DNA of 64,000 bases from VGWB01 sp964480945 (GTDB lineage Bacteria; Bacteroidota; Ignavibacteria; UBA10030): assembly GCA_964480945.1 (NCBI GenBank), contig CAYZRX010000003.1, forward strand, positions 49,945 through 113,944, read 5' to 3'. Shown piece by piece: positions 46,159 to 54,991 of the stretch (position 1 is its first letter; each line of letters opens with the position of its first letter). The position numbers and the translations under genes were made by a program. The notes under the pieces are model-generated. The model was not told the DNA's origin. It searched no databases and worked only from the letters and a program-made list of their open reading frames with translations.

Positions 46159-48615
46159 ATGAAGCGCCCTCTCGTTTCTCTCGCGATCGTTCTCGGCCTT
46201 CTCACCTGCCTATGCGCCACAATGCAAGCCCAGGTGAGCACTGTCATTGTGCGCGTCAACGTGCCAATGGTCAGCCAGAACCAGCCGCTGCCAATCAGCG
46301 TGGAAATGACCCCGTCCGCGAACGTCGAGCGCGTCCTCGTCAGATATCGCAGCTTCGGCGAGACGGAGTACCGGCAGCAGGAGATGTTGTTGGCGGGAAC
46401 GACCGCAACGCTCACCATTCCTGCCGAGTATATTCTCCCTCCGTATATCGAGTATTACATACGCGTCGAGATGTCCGGCGGGCGGGTTGAGACCTACCCC
46501 ATCGAGAACCCCGAAGTCGCCCCGCTCAAGGCAACGATCAGACCCCTTGATCCCAGGAGTCTTGAGGTACGCATTCTCAGTCCTGAGCAAGGCGAGACCG
46601 TTTCGAGCGAGGACTTGGTCATCGCAGTGTCGCTTTTCTATGCTTCCGACGCTGTGAATCGTAAAGCAACGAAGCTCTATCTGAACGGTGTTGACGTCAC
46701 GCCGCAGGCGGTCTTCACCGATGATATGTTACTGTATTCACCAGCCAACTTCCCGCGACCTCTCAACCTCGGTGTTCAATTCCTGCGCGTTCAGCTGTAC
46801 GATACCGCGGGAAAGCTCTATACAACTGTTGAATCGAATTTCAATCTTTCGACATCGACGGCGATTGCGGCGGAGGAATCTCGGTTCCGGATGGGCGTCG
46901 ACGGAAACCTTGAGGTCCGGAACGAAAACATCGGCGATTCCAAAAACACCTTCATCCGCGGACAGCTTCGCGCCAATGGCGCTTATCGGTCGCTCGGCTT
47001 CGGATCCAACATCTTTCTCACCAACGAGGAAAAGTCTGACCGTCAGCCTCAGGATCGTTTCCTTGCATACGGGAACATGGATTTCCTGAAAGTGCAACTC
47101 GGTGATGCCTACCCGAACTTTCCGAGCAATATTGTGAGCGGGAAGCGCGTGCGTGGCATTACGGCAAATCTCTTTCTGAAGTTCTTCAACCTCGATTTTT
47201 CCTACGGAGAAGACGTTCGCAGTATTGATGGGATTGCTCTCCGAGACACGACATTCGCGGGCACGGACGCTGCAGCCGCCCGGCCCGAGAACAGCATACT
47301 GAGGTCTGGGCTCACCTACACCCTCTTTCAGCCCGGCACCTACGGCAGAAGTTTTCTTGCGGTCCGTCCAAGCTTCGGATCGGGCGAAAACTTCCAGTTC
47401 GGGCTCACCTACATGAAATCCAAGGACAATGTGGGATCGATTCAGTACGGCACAAGCCCACAGGAGAACATGGTGGTTGGCCCGGATCTCCTGGTTGCAT
47501 TCGACAACCAGCGTTTCAGACTCGATGCCCAGGCATCGTTGAGCCTTACCAATACAAATATCTCGAAGGGATCGTTCACCGACGCCGACTATGACCTCCT
47601 GGCGGGGAAAAATGACTCGACTCTTACCCCGGAGCAACAGGCCGATCGCCAGAAACAGGCCGATGACATCAAGAAGTTGGCTGACGTTGGCGGCAATCTT
47701 ATCACGATCAACGAATACCTCTTTCCGTTGAACCCCGTCGGCACGGGGTTGCCTGGCGTCGCGTATCAGGGAACCCTGAGCCTGAACTATTTCAACAACT
47801 TCGTGCGAGCCCAGCTCTACCAACGCGGTGCTGCCTATCTCTCCTTTGGCAACGAGTTCCTTCAATCCGACATTCAGGGGTACCTGCTTTCGGATCGCAT
47901 CCGGATGTTTGAGAACCGGGCCCTGCTGAGCCTCTCCTACGAGCACCGGCAGGACAACACGGCGGACCTGAAGCCCGCCACAACGAAATACGGCAACATG
48001 AACGGCTCTCTCACGCTGTTCCCGGCCGCCGACTTGCCGTCATTCACAATCGGCTACGGTATCATCACAAGAAAGAGCGATGCGAGCCCTACGGATTCGC
48101 TGCAGAGCCTCTTCGTCGCTGACGACAATACTGGCAGGTTTTCTCTCCAGGTTAACTACGACTTTACTGCGGGCGCGCGGCACAGCCTGACCCTGGGCAC
48201 CAACCTTTCGAACAAAAAGGACAACACATTCTACCAGCGGAATCAGAAAAACAACAGCTTCATGGGATCGCTCACAACGGTATTTGACTTCCCTCTTCAG
48301 ACAACGCTCTCCTTCAACTCCAATATGACGGAGAATACGCAGCTGGGCACATTCCCGCTCTCTGCGTTGACGACGACGCAGTTCAAGCTGGCTGCATACT
48401 CTTTGAACGCGCAGTACCGGCTCCTTGGCGACAAGCTTCGTCTTGCCTCCACCGTCAGCACGACCACGGGGGATCTTTACCGTACGCTTGTTCAGGCCGG
48501 CGTTGATTACTCGATTAACGAGTACCATGGCCTCGTCTTACAGGGTGACTACATCCAGAACTCCGGCTCCAAAGACGACACGATCATTAGCCTGATTTAT
48601 CGCTTCAGTCTCTAG
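46159..48615 (+). CDS. Outer-membrane beta-barrel protein with N-terminal Ig-like domain
   Basis: This 818-residue protein has a signal peptide ending ATMQAQ, starting at ATG 46159 behind GGGAGA. Residues about 28-125 form an Ig-like domain (VRYRSFGETEYRQQEM ... TIPAEY ... IEYYIRVEMSGG) similar to the FecR protein's C-terminal domain. A second beta domain covers about 130-235. From about 255 to the end the sequence alternates in amphipathic strands with aromatic ends, closing TIISLIYRFSL; a C-terminal aromatic-rich strand fits a large barrel of perhaps 24-26 strands. No plug or TonB box is clear. The CHASE2-cyclase gene follows 23 bases later. Confidence 0.78.
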   Translation: MKRPLVSLAIVLGLLTCLCATMQAQVSTVIVRVNVPMVSQNQPLPISVEMTPSANVERVLVRYRSFGETEYRQQEMLLAGTTATLTIPAEYILPPYIEYYIRVEMSGGRVETYPIENPEVAPLKATIRPLDPRSLEVRILSPEQGETVSSEDLVIAVSLFYASDAVNRKATKLYLNGVDVTPQAVFTDDMLLYSPANFPRPLNLGVQFLRVQLYDTAGKLYTTVESNFNLSTSTAIAAEESRFRMGVDGNLEVRNENIGDSKNTFIRGQLRANGAYRSLGFGSNIFLTNEEKSDRQPQDRFLAYGNMDFLKVQLGDAYPNFPSNIVSGKRVRGITANLFLKFFNLDFSYGEDVRSIDGIALRDTTFAGTDAAAARPENSILRSGLTYTLFQPGTYGRSFLAVRPSFGSGENFQFGLTYMKSKDNVGSIQYGTSPQENMVVGPDLLVAFDNQRFRLDAQASLSLTNTNISKGSFTDADYDLLAGKNDSTLTPEQQADRQKQADDIKKLADVGGNLITINEYLFPLNPVGTGLPGVAYQGTLSLNYFNNFVRAQLYQRGAAYLSFGNEFLQSDIQGYLLSDRIRMFENRALLSLSYEHRQDNTADLKPATTKYGNMNGSLTLFPAADLPSFTIGYGIITRKSDASPTDSLQSLFVADDNTGRFSLQVNYDFTAGARHSLTLGTNLSNKKDNTFYQRNQKNNSFMGSLTTVFDFPLQTTLSFNSNMTENTQLGTFPLSALTTTQFKLAAYSLNAQYRLLGDKLRLASTVSTTTGDLYRTLVQAGVDYSINEYHGLVLQGDYIQNSGSKDDTIISLIYRFSL

Positions 48616-48638
48616 GCAACCTTCTCGAAGGATACGAC

Positions 48639-50855
48639 ATGGCTTCGAGCACGTTTAAAAAGACTGTCCTGCCAATCCTTGTAAGGATCGGGGTCGGGCT
48701 GGGGATCGGTGTGCTTGTGGTCTTGATCTCGCTCTGGGATCCCGATTTTCTCAAGAAGATCGACTACATGACGATCGATTACCGGTTCCAGAATCGCTAC
48801 GACCGAATCGGTGATTACAAAGCCTACAAAGACGCCTTCTGGCAGCGGTCGAACGTAGTCATTGTCGGAATCTCCGACGATGATCTGAAGGCGATGCCCG
48901 ACCGCTTTCCGTTCCCCCGGTGGTACTATGCTCATCTCGTGGAAAATCTCAACCGGGCGGGTGCACGCGCGATCGCGTTCGATATCACCCTTGCCAGCCC
49001 CGACGTCAACAATCCCACGAGTGACTCGGCGTTTGACGCAGTCCTCTCTAAATATGACAACGTCATTCTTGCCGACAAGATCGAATCAGACCTCGGCGCC
49101 GGGAAGTTTTATCTCCGGTCGGCCGAGCGTACTTATAACAACGTTTTCTATAAGCCTGATCGGCGGATTGGCATTGTCAGTATCGCTGGAGAGGACAGAG
49201 ACAAGGTGGTCCGGCGGTATTTGCCCTTCATGATGATCGGTGATTACCCCACGCCCACATTTGCGTTTGCTGCCCTCAATCGATATCTGAATCTCGGTCC
49301 CTACGTCGTTTCTGACCTGCAAGAAAAATCGTTTGTCCTCGGCGATCACGTCATCCCGAGATTCGATGAGCGGTCGTTCCTGCTGAATTATTACGGACCG
49401 AACCAGACGTTTCGTTACATCTCGTTTACGCAAGCCATTGATGATTCGGCATTCGAGACAAAAGACGAAAAGGACATTGAAGAGCAGTTGAACGAGTTTG
49501 ACGCGGGGACGATGGGGCTTTTCAAAGACAAGATCGTCCTCGTCGGCTCGACGATGGCCGAGGACCAGGACATCCATAGCGTACCCATCTATGACCCGGG
49601 GGCCACGAACAAGGTTGCAACCATGAACGGGGTGGAGATCCACGCGACCGCCATTCAGAATATTCTCGACAACGACTATATCATCAGGGCCGACCAGTCT
49701 GCCGAAATCGTCCTCACCCTCTTGCTCTCCGTGATCTCGTTCGTGATTTTCCAGGCAATCCGACGGATGAAGCTGAAATACGCCGCTCTGCTTGAACTCG
49801 GTGGTGTTATTATCGTCGCCCTGCTGATCTTCGGCATCGCCGAGTTTGCTTTCCTTTCGTTCATCAACGGGAATTCGGAGCTCAACGTGGTCTATCCGGG
49901 CCTCGCCGTCGTCTTCGCCTACCTCGGCGCCGCCGTCTATCAATACCTTGCCGAGCGTCAGCAGAAGGCGCTCATCAAGAACGTTTTCAGCCACTATATC
50001 AGTTCGGCGGTGGTGAATGAGTTAGTAGCAAACCCCGAAAAGGCAAAGCTCGGCGGAGACCGGCGCGAGCTTACGGTGTTTTTCTCTGACATCGCAAGCT
50101 TCACAACCATCTCAGAGCAGTTCACGAACAAACCCGAGGGGCTTGTTGAGCTCCTGAATGAATACCTGGACGAGATGACTGCGATCATCCTGAAGCATGG
50201 GGGAACCTTGGACAAGTACGAGGGTGACGCAATCATGGCATTCTGGGGGGCCCCGATCCCTCAAAAGGATCATGCCCTTCGCACCTGCCTCGCCTCCCTG
50301 GAAATGCAAAAACGGCTCGCACAGCTCCGGCCGCAGTGGAAGAAGACGGGCAGACCGGGCCTTGAGGTGCGCATCGGCGTCAACACGGGGATCATGATCG
50401 TCGGAAACATGGGAGGCAAGGACCGGTTTGATTACACCGTCATCGGTGACAGCGTGAACCTGGCCTCCCGGCTGGAAGGAGCAAACAAGCAGTACGGCTC
50501 CAGCATCATGATCAGCGACTTCACCTACCAGCATGTGAAATCAAGCGTCACCGTGCGCGAGCTTGACCTCATTCAGGTGAAAGGAAAATCGGAGCCGGTC
50601 AAGGTGTGGGAACTCATGGGCATGGCAGATATGGCCATGACCGACGATCAGAGGCAATCCCTTGAGTTGTACCATGAGGGCCTCAAACTCTACCGTGCCC
50701 GAAAGTGGGAGGAAGCGATCGCGTACTTCCAACAGGCAAGGCGGCTCGATGCGACGTGCCATGTTGCGGAGATCTATGAGCAGCGAGCCAATCTCTACCA
50801 GCTTAATCCGCCACCCCCCGACTGGAACGGCGTCTTCATCATGACAACAAAATAA
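48639..50855 (+). CDS. CHASE2-domain class III adenylate cyclase
   Basis: This 738-residue membrane cyclase has a first membrane segment (about 11-32), a periplasmic CHASE2 sensor (about 40-345) and three membrane segments (about 356-374, 386-405 and 417-436). The class III cyclase domain spans 475-650. Metal-binding Asp484 (FFSDIASF) and Asp530, adenine-selecting Lys526 (LDKYEGD) and Thr600 (FDYTVIGD), and transition-state Asn607 and Arg611 are all present. These predict an active adenylate, not guanylate, cyclase. A TPR-like tail covers about 673-706. It ends the cluster with the FecR and barrel genes, which suggests it reads an envelope signal. AAGGA precedes the ATG, and a terminator follows. 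Confidence 0.93.
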   Translation: MASSTFKKTVLPILVRIGVGLGIGVLVVLISLWDPDFLKKIDYMTIDYRFQNRYDRIGDYKAYKDAFWQRSNVVIVGISDDDLKAMPDRFPFPRWYYAHLVENLNRAGARAIAFDITLASPDVNNPTSDSAFDAVLSKYDNVILADKIESDLGAGKFYLRSAERTYNNVFYKPDRRIGIVSIAGEDRDKVVRRYLPFMMIGDYPTPTFAFAALNRYLNLGPYVVSDLQEKSFVLGDHVIPRFDERSFLLNYYGPNQTFRYISFTQAIDDSAFETKDEKDIEEQLNEFDAGTMGLFKDKIVLVGSTMAEDQDIHSVPIYDPGATNKVATMNGVEIHATAIQNILDNDYIIRADQSAEIVLTLLLSVISFVIFQAIRRMKLKYAALLELGGVIIVALLIFGIAEFAFLSFINGNSELNVVYPGLAVVFAYLGAAVYQYLAERQQKALIKNVFSHYISSAVVNELVANPEKAKLGGDRRELTVFFSDIASFTTISEQFTNKPEGLVELLNEYLDEMTAIILKHGGTLDKYEGDAIMAFWGAPIPQKDHALRTCLASLEMQKRLAQLRPQWKKTGRPGLEVRIGVNTGIMIVGNMGGKDRFDYTVIGDSVNLASRLEGANKQYGSSIMISDFTYQHVKSSVTVRELDLIQVKGKSEPVKVWELMGMADMAMTDDQRQSLELYHEGLKLYRARKWEEAIAYFQQARRLDATCHVAEIYEQRANLYQLNPPPPDWNGVFIMTTK

Positions 50856-50887
50856 CTGTTGCTCGCTTCAGAACGCCCTGATCTCTC

Positions 50888-50927
50888 GAGGCCGGGAATC
50901 GCATGATTTCCGGCCTCTTGCTTTCTT
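50888..50927 (+). terminator. Intrinsic terminator of the adenylate cyclase gene
   Basis: A 13-base-pair stem with one G-T wobble (50888-50900 with 50905-50917) closes a GCAT loop. TTGCTTTCTT follows. Confidence 0.85.
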
Positions 50928-51044
50928 ACCGCTGTCCCCACCCGCGACAAGCCGTGCGGTAGTTGTCCTAGAAGGGGCCCTTCAAAACGCGGGAATGTGT
51001 GTGTAGGACGGTGCTCGAACGAGTCGTCCAACGCCGAGCCTTCG

Positions 51045-52067
51045 TCAATCCTTGATCGACTCTCGCTTGAAACGATCGCTCTCCAGAATGAATCTCAACG
51101 AGATGCGGTGCGTGTTGCCGAGGTTATCATCGGCGCTGAACTTCGCGAACGAATAATCGACATCCAACATCCGGAAGTGTACGCCAGCCCCCAGAGTAAT
51201 CTGCTTCACATCGCTGTACCCGACCCGCAGTGCTAAAGTGCTTTTATACTCGAACTCCAAGCCGGCATGAGGATCAAAGCTGACGGGTCCGAGGTGCGCG
51301 ATCGACGCGAACTGCCTGTTCTCGAATCGGATGTCCACATCAACGGTGGGAGCAAACCTTCCGCCAAGTAAGTTAAGGAAGTACGTCGAGCCGACCTTGA
51401 GTGTCGGCGAGATGAGTTCGTTGCGACCGGTGCTCCACGCGACAAGCGTCGTTGTAATGTCCTGGGCGTTGGCCCCGAGATAGAGATTCGCCACCGGCGA
51501 GTACAGAACTCCGACGTCGAACCCGATACCCGTCGCGGACTGGTCCGCGAGGTCGCGTCGTATGACTTTCACGTTTGCCCCGTAGAAGAGATTCTCAGAC
51601 GCCCGTTTGGCATATGTGAAGTAGATTGCCCAATCGGCCGCGTTGAAATACGTGATCTTGTCGTAATCTAATCGATCGCCGTAGTCAAAAAGGCCGTTGC
51701 TGTTGTTGTCAATCCACGCGTTTCGCGTGTCTGGGATGCCGTCAACGCCGAGCCGAAGAATGCTCAGACCCAGGCTCGCGTCTTTGCCGTACGGGAGAGC
51801 GACGCTAACAAAGTCGTAGTTGACGAGGCTCCCAAAGCGCTCGTCGTGCATCAGGACCGCCTCGGGGTACTCGATCCGCGCGAGCGCTCCGGGATTCCAG
51901 TAACCGGCTGTCGCATCGCTGGCGAGGGCAACGTACGAGCCCCCCAGGCCCAAGGCCCTACCGCCGACACCGATCGCCATGAATTCCCCCGCGTATTTCG
52001 CGACGGTCTGCGCTTGCGCAGAATAGACTAGGGCCATCGAACATGCTATGACGAAAATGCTCCGCAC
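51045..52067 (-). CDS. PorV/PorQ-family outer-membrane protein
   Basis: This 340-residue barrel protein starts at GTG 52067, behind AAGGAG, with signal peptide ...ALVYSAQAQ. The N-terminal AGEFMAIGVGGRALGLGGSYVALASDATAGYWNPGAL region (only partly quoted by the key residues GGRALG and ATAGYWNPG) is the PorV hallmark. The C-terminus has repeated amphipathic strands ending ISLRFILE. PorV proteins shuttle cargo in the type IX secretion system of Bacteroidota-related bacteria; members outside it form simple barrels. No other type IX gene is in the window. Its leader carries a terminator-like structure. Confidence 0.85.
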   Translation of the reverse strand: MRSIFVIACSMALVYSAQAQTVAKYAGEFMAIGVGGRALGLGGSYVALASDATAGYWNPGALARIEYPEAVLMHDERFGSLVNYDFVSVALPYGKDASLGLSILRLGVDGIPDTRNAWIDNNSNGLFDYGDRLDYDKITYFNAADWAIYFTYAKRASENLFYGANVKVIRRDLADQSATGIGFDVGVLYSPVANLYLGANAQDITTTLVAWSTGRNELISPTLKVGSTYFLNLLGGRFAPTVDVDIRFENRQFASIAHLGPVSFDPHAGLEFEYKSTLALRVGYSDVKQITLGAGVHFRMLDVDYSFAKFSADDNLGNTHRISLRFILESDRFKRESIKD

Positions 52068-52108
52068 TGGCGCTCCTTGCCCACCCAATGATCCTGTGGA
52101 CCTAAAAC

Positions 52109-52165
52109 AAAAAAACCGAATTCACTCTAGCATGTTGAATTCGGCTCCATGACAATGTTAGAGTG
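52109..52165 (-). promoter_or_regulatory. Attenuator-like leader of the PorV-like gene
   Basis: On the minus strand CCGAATTC (52144-52137) pairs with GAATTCGG (52123-52116), and seven U follow (52115-52109). This is a clear intrinsic terminator 42 bases upstream of the GTG start. An earlier arm CACTCTA (52165-52159) can instead pair with TAGAGTG (52129-52123), which overlaps the terminator stem. The two folds exclude each other, as in transcription attenuators. No known riboswitch family is recognised. Confidence 0.6.
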
Positions 52166-52238
52166 ACCTATCTACAAAACAAAGCGTGATGGAGAAGCTC
52201 TAACAATTGTCTATACGAAATGTCCCTTCTTGCTCCCA

Positions 52239-52268
52239 CAAAGTAATGGAAATGAAGCTAATTGTCAA
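52239..52268 (-). promoter_or_regulatory. Bacteroidota-type promoter for the PorV-like gene
   Basis: On the minus strand TTG (52268-52266), then 20 bases, then TACTTTG (52245-52239). This matches the Bacteroidota -33 TTG / -7 TAnnTTTG pattern. TTGACA at the same place also fits a general -35 box. The predicted start lies upstream of the attenuator. Confidence 0.55.
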
Positions 52269-52376
52269 GACGCACCCCTTGTGTGACGTCGAGCGTATCT
52301 TCGCAAAGAACACGCTTGATTTTATCCCCAAAAATTGTTAGGGTTCTTCTACCCCTGAAATCCAGGGGGGCTCGCT

Positions 52377-52682
52377 ATGAACGGACCCCACCAATCCCAC
52401 TTCTTCGTTCTCTATTCGGCTCATCACGCGCGCTGCGGTCACTACCTCGAGCGCGCCGACTTCCGTGTGATGACGAAAGACGATCTCGTCGCCTGGTCGC
52501 ACGATCTTACTGTCAACGGCTTGATAAGCGCTCTGCCGCTCCACTGCGACAGCTGCTCGGAGGACGTTCAGCCCACCCACCTTCGGATCATTGAAGATGC
52601 CAATCTGATGCCCCGAACGATTGTTCCTGAGATCGAGATCACGAAGTTCAATCCTCACGACTGGATTCTGAAGACGAAGTAA
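52377..52682 (+). CDS. Small Cys/His-containing protein, unknown function
   Basis: This 101-residue frame starts behind an AGGGGGG-like ribosome-binding site. The composition is protein-like and cytosolic, with no signal. HHARCGHYLERADF near residue 16 and LPLHCDSCSED near residue 53 place Cys and His residues as in small zinc-binding proteins. The opposite-strand frame over the same bases is less convincing. Its position before dodecin in the same direction, 73 bases away, supports a real gene. No family is recognised. Confidence 0.5.
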   Translation: MNGPHQSHFFVLYSAHHARCGHYLERADFRVMTKDDLVAWSHDLTVNGLISALPLHCDSCSEDVQPTHLRIIEDANLMPRTIVPEIEITKFNPHDWILKTK

Positions 52683-52755
52683 CGCTTTTCAACCCCTTTC
52701 GGGCTCTTGCCGATCATTAGATTTGTCCGTCGATTCTCAAAAAGGAGACTAGTCT

Positions 52756-52965
52756 ATGCCTGACCACGTCTACAAGCACATCGAACTGGTTGGAACTTCC
52801 GGAGCATCAATTGAAGACGCGATTCAGAATGCGCTTGCCCGGGCGTCCAAGAGCGTGCGTAATATGCGCTGGATGCAGGTGCTGGAAACCCGGGGCCACA
52901 TCGAAGACGGCAGAGTTTCCCAGTGGCAGGTGACGCTGAAGGTTGGATTTACGCTCGAGGAATAG
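52756..52965 (+). CDS. Dodecin family flavin-binding protein
   Basis: The 69 residues match dodecins, small proteins that form hollow dodecamers storing riboflavin, FMN or CoA. The N-terminal VYKHIELVGTS, the helix SIEDAIQNALARASKSVRNM, the flavin-stacking Trp in RWMQVLE and the final WQVTLKVGFTLEE are all family-like. AAAGGAG lies 10 bases before the ATG. Confidence 0.95.
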   Translation: MPDHVYKHIELVGTSGASIEDAIQNALARASKSVRNMRWMQVLETRGHIEDGRVSQWQVTLKVGFTLEE

Positions 52966-53029
52966 CGCGCTGGGGGCATGATTCGATCCGATTCTCACCC
53001 CCGAGGAATCGTAATGCCTTCAGGTTTCT

Positions 53030-53812
53030 CTAGAGTGCATACTCGCGGGGTCGCCGTTGGACAAGCAGATCGTTGTACCTGTTGATTTCTTTGTCGTCCG
53101 CCTCCTGAACATCGACGCTGGCGACGCAGACTCCTTCCTCGTCTGGTCCCAGCCGAGCTAGGATCTCTCCGCGGGGTGAAACAATCTCGCTCCTTCCAAT
53201 GAATCGGAGGTCATGGCCACCCCGGTTTTCTCGCCCCACTCTATCTGCGGTGGCGGCAAAGACGTGATTCTCTAGACAGCGCGTGATCATCGCGTCCGGG
53301 CAGTAGGGGAGGACAAGATTGGAGGGGTGCGCGATGAGTTGAACTCCCTTAAGAGTAAGCGTGCGCGCCGCTTCGGGATAAATCCAATCGAAACAGATCA
53401 TCATCCCAATTCTCCCAATCGGCAGATCGTAGACGGCGAATCCAACATCGCCGGGCCTGAAGAAGAGATTTTCCCGGTCGAACAAATGTATCTTCCGGTA
53501 GAGACCGACAAGGCCCGCCGGGCCCACCAACGCCGATGAATTGTAAACGCCTTCCGCTTTTTCGGCAAAACCGTAAACGATGTAGCATGATTTTCGAACC
53601 GCGAACTTCGCCATCGTCTCGAATGTAGGGCCTGTGGGACTTTCTGCTAGCACACGAACCTCCGCGGCGTCAAGAAAGTTGTATCCGGTAGCACACAATT
53701 CAGGCAAGACATAGAGATCCGCTGGCGTGCCTTCCATCAGTTCTGTCACCGCGCGCACATTCGCGCGAGCCTGGCCGAAGACGGGGTTCGTCTGAACGGT
53801 CGCTACTCGCAT
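53030..53812 (-). CDS. Carbon-nitrogen hydrolase (nitrilase superfamily amidase)
   Basis: The 260 residues are the normal length of single-domain nitrilase-fold amidases. The catalytic triad is visible: Glu in LPELCATGYNF, Lys in YRKIHLFD and Cys in MICFDWIYPEA. GRIGMMICFD and LIAHPSNLV are typical segments. I chose ATG 53812 because GAGGAGG precedes it; the frame extends upstream to 53956 without family-like sequence. Substrates of relatives include omega-amides, carbamoyl amines and beta-ureido acids. The substrate is not predictable here. Confidence 0.9.
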   Translation of the reverse strand: MRVATVQTNPVFGQARANVRAVTELMEGTPADLYVLPELCATGYNFLDAAEVRVLAESPTGPTFETMAKFAVRKSCYIVYGFAEKAEGVYNSSALVGPAGLVGLYRKIHLFDRENLFFRPGDVGFAVYDLPIGRIGMMICFDWIYPEAARTLTLKGVQLIAHPSNLVLPYCPDAMITRCLENHVFAATADRVGRENRGGHDLRFIGRSEIVSPRGEILARLGPDEEGVCVASVDVQEADDKEINRYNDLLVQRRPREYAL

Positions 53813-54260
53813 CTTTGCCTCCTCGTTAGTCTCCATGGTGTTTATTGCAGCGTTGTCGGGCGTTAGAACGCAAGGTGAAGAACGCCTCGCATTCGCGTCG
53901 GCAGAGCTCTGGGAGTCCCCCTTTGCCGCAGACTCCTTGACGCCTACCGCCGGCATAACGTAGCGAACAATGCTTTCACATGAAAATCTGTAGAACGGAT
54001 CCGTGGCTGATTACCATAGAATATATGACATGAGAAAGGGAAAGCTGGTGGGTACCACAAGAACAGCGATTTCACTACCCGTCACCGAGAAGCTTCTGAC
54101 GTTGATCGGGTGGTTGTGGGGTGCTAGCGGGATAACACGGGAGGGGGTTCGCGACGAATTGGTCGCTGACGGAACACCCGCTCAAGCGGGCAGCACTGTG
54201 GCGCCGGGTGAACTGTGGAAAGGGTTCGGAAGGTAGTCCGCGGGGGGTGTCAACACCTGC
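53813..54260. other. Intergenic region with no supported gene
   Basis: A 77-codon open frame on the plus strand (54003-54236, GTG start) has no ribosome-binding site and no family resemblance. The rest should hold the nitrilase promoter. Nothing else was recognised. Confidence 0.35.
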
Positions 54261-54653
54261 TCAAACCACCTCGGGGTTCTCGACGGCTTCTCTCCAATCT
54301 TCCGTCGTTTTCACAAGACGCTCGGCCAGATTCATCAGCATCCGTTTTGCCATGTCAGGATACTGAGCGATGAGCGTGTCAAGATCCATCTTGACGTGCC
54401 GCACGAGAGTTGGTTCTTGCGCTATCAGCGTGGCTGTCCGCGGGATGTTGAGAAGGAAGCCAAGCTCGCCAATCACCGTGCCGGGTTTCGAGATCAACGC
54501 AAGGCTGAAATCCCTCTTGTAAACACCAACTCGTCCGGAATGGAGCACGTACCATCCATCGCTCTGATCACCCTCACGGAGAATTGTGTCTCCGATGCGA
54601 TAGTACTCCTTTACGCCAGGGATCTCAGAAGCATCCCGCTTTTGCTCTGACAT
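54261..54653 (-). CDS. Stand-alone cyclic-nucleotide-binding (CRP/FNR-like sensor) domain protein
   Basis: This protein of about 130 residues is almost only a cNMP-binding domain. A beta-roll start YYRIGDTILREGDQSDGWYVL is followed by SGRVGVYK and the phosphate-binding cassette GELGFLLNIPRTATL, with the conserved Glu and Arg. That pair usually contacts cAMP ribose and phosphate. There is no DNA-binding helix-turn-helix and no membrane segment. It could be a cAMP sensor or regulatory subunit, perhaps for the CHASE2 cyclase product. The frame also opens at GTG 54695; ATG 54653 was chosen. Confidence 0.82.
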   Translation of the reverse strand: MSEQKRDASEIPGVKEYYRIGDTILREGDQSDGWYVLHSGRVGVYKRDFSLALISKPGTVIGELGFLLNIPRTATLIAQEPTLVRHVKMDLDTLIAQYPDMAKRMLMNLAERLVKTTEDWREAVENPEVV

Positions 54654-54991
54654 CGTCTTCGCACTTTCCAGCTGATTCAAAAAAACTCTCGTCACGCGGA
54701 CATACCCATGCTAAGCATTTCGCGATGGAAGGTCAAGTTTTGATTTTCTTCTCGAGGTACCGGCGCGAAGATTTCTTTTCCCACGCGATTGTCATCGTTT
54801 CGATATGGTACACCACTGACACCTCTTGAAGTCAACATCAATGATTCTGATACACGAGCGCGTCTCGTCTTGATTCCAACTGTATCGGTCTGATACGATT
54901 GTTGGCGAACAGGAACGCGCTCCTTGCGGTGGATTGCCTTGATCGCGTTTTGGTGTTGGCCTGAGAAATTTCCGGGCGGGTGTATGTTGCT
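54654..54991. other. Upstream region of the cNMP-binding gene
   Basis: A promoter-like pair on the minus strand, TTGACT (54834-54829) with TACCAT 19 bases on (54809-54804), could drive the cNMP-binding gene. Two short inverted repeats are visible, TGAC-N10-GTCA near 54816-54833 and GTATC-N5-GATAC near 54882-54896. No gene was found. Confidence 0.35.

Noticed and set aside
46738..47946. Long open frame of about 400 codons on the minus strand
   Set aside because: It is antisense to the outer-membrane barrel gene, has no family-like sequence or ribosome-binding site, and follows from codon bias of the real gene.
54003..54236. 77-codon plus-strand frame with GTG start
   Set aside because: No ribosome-binding site, no family resemblance and no conserved pattern.
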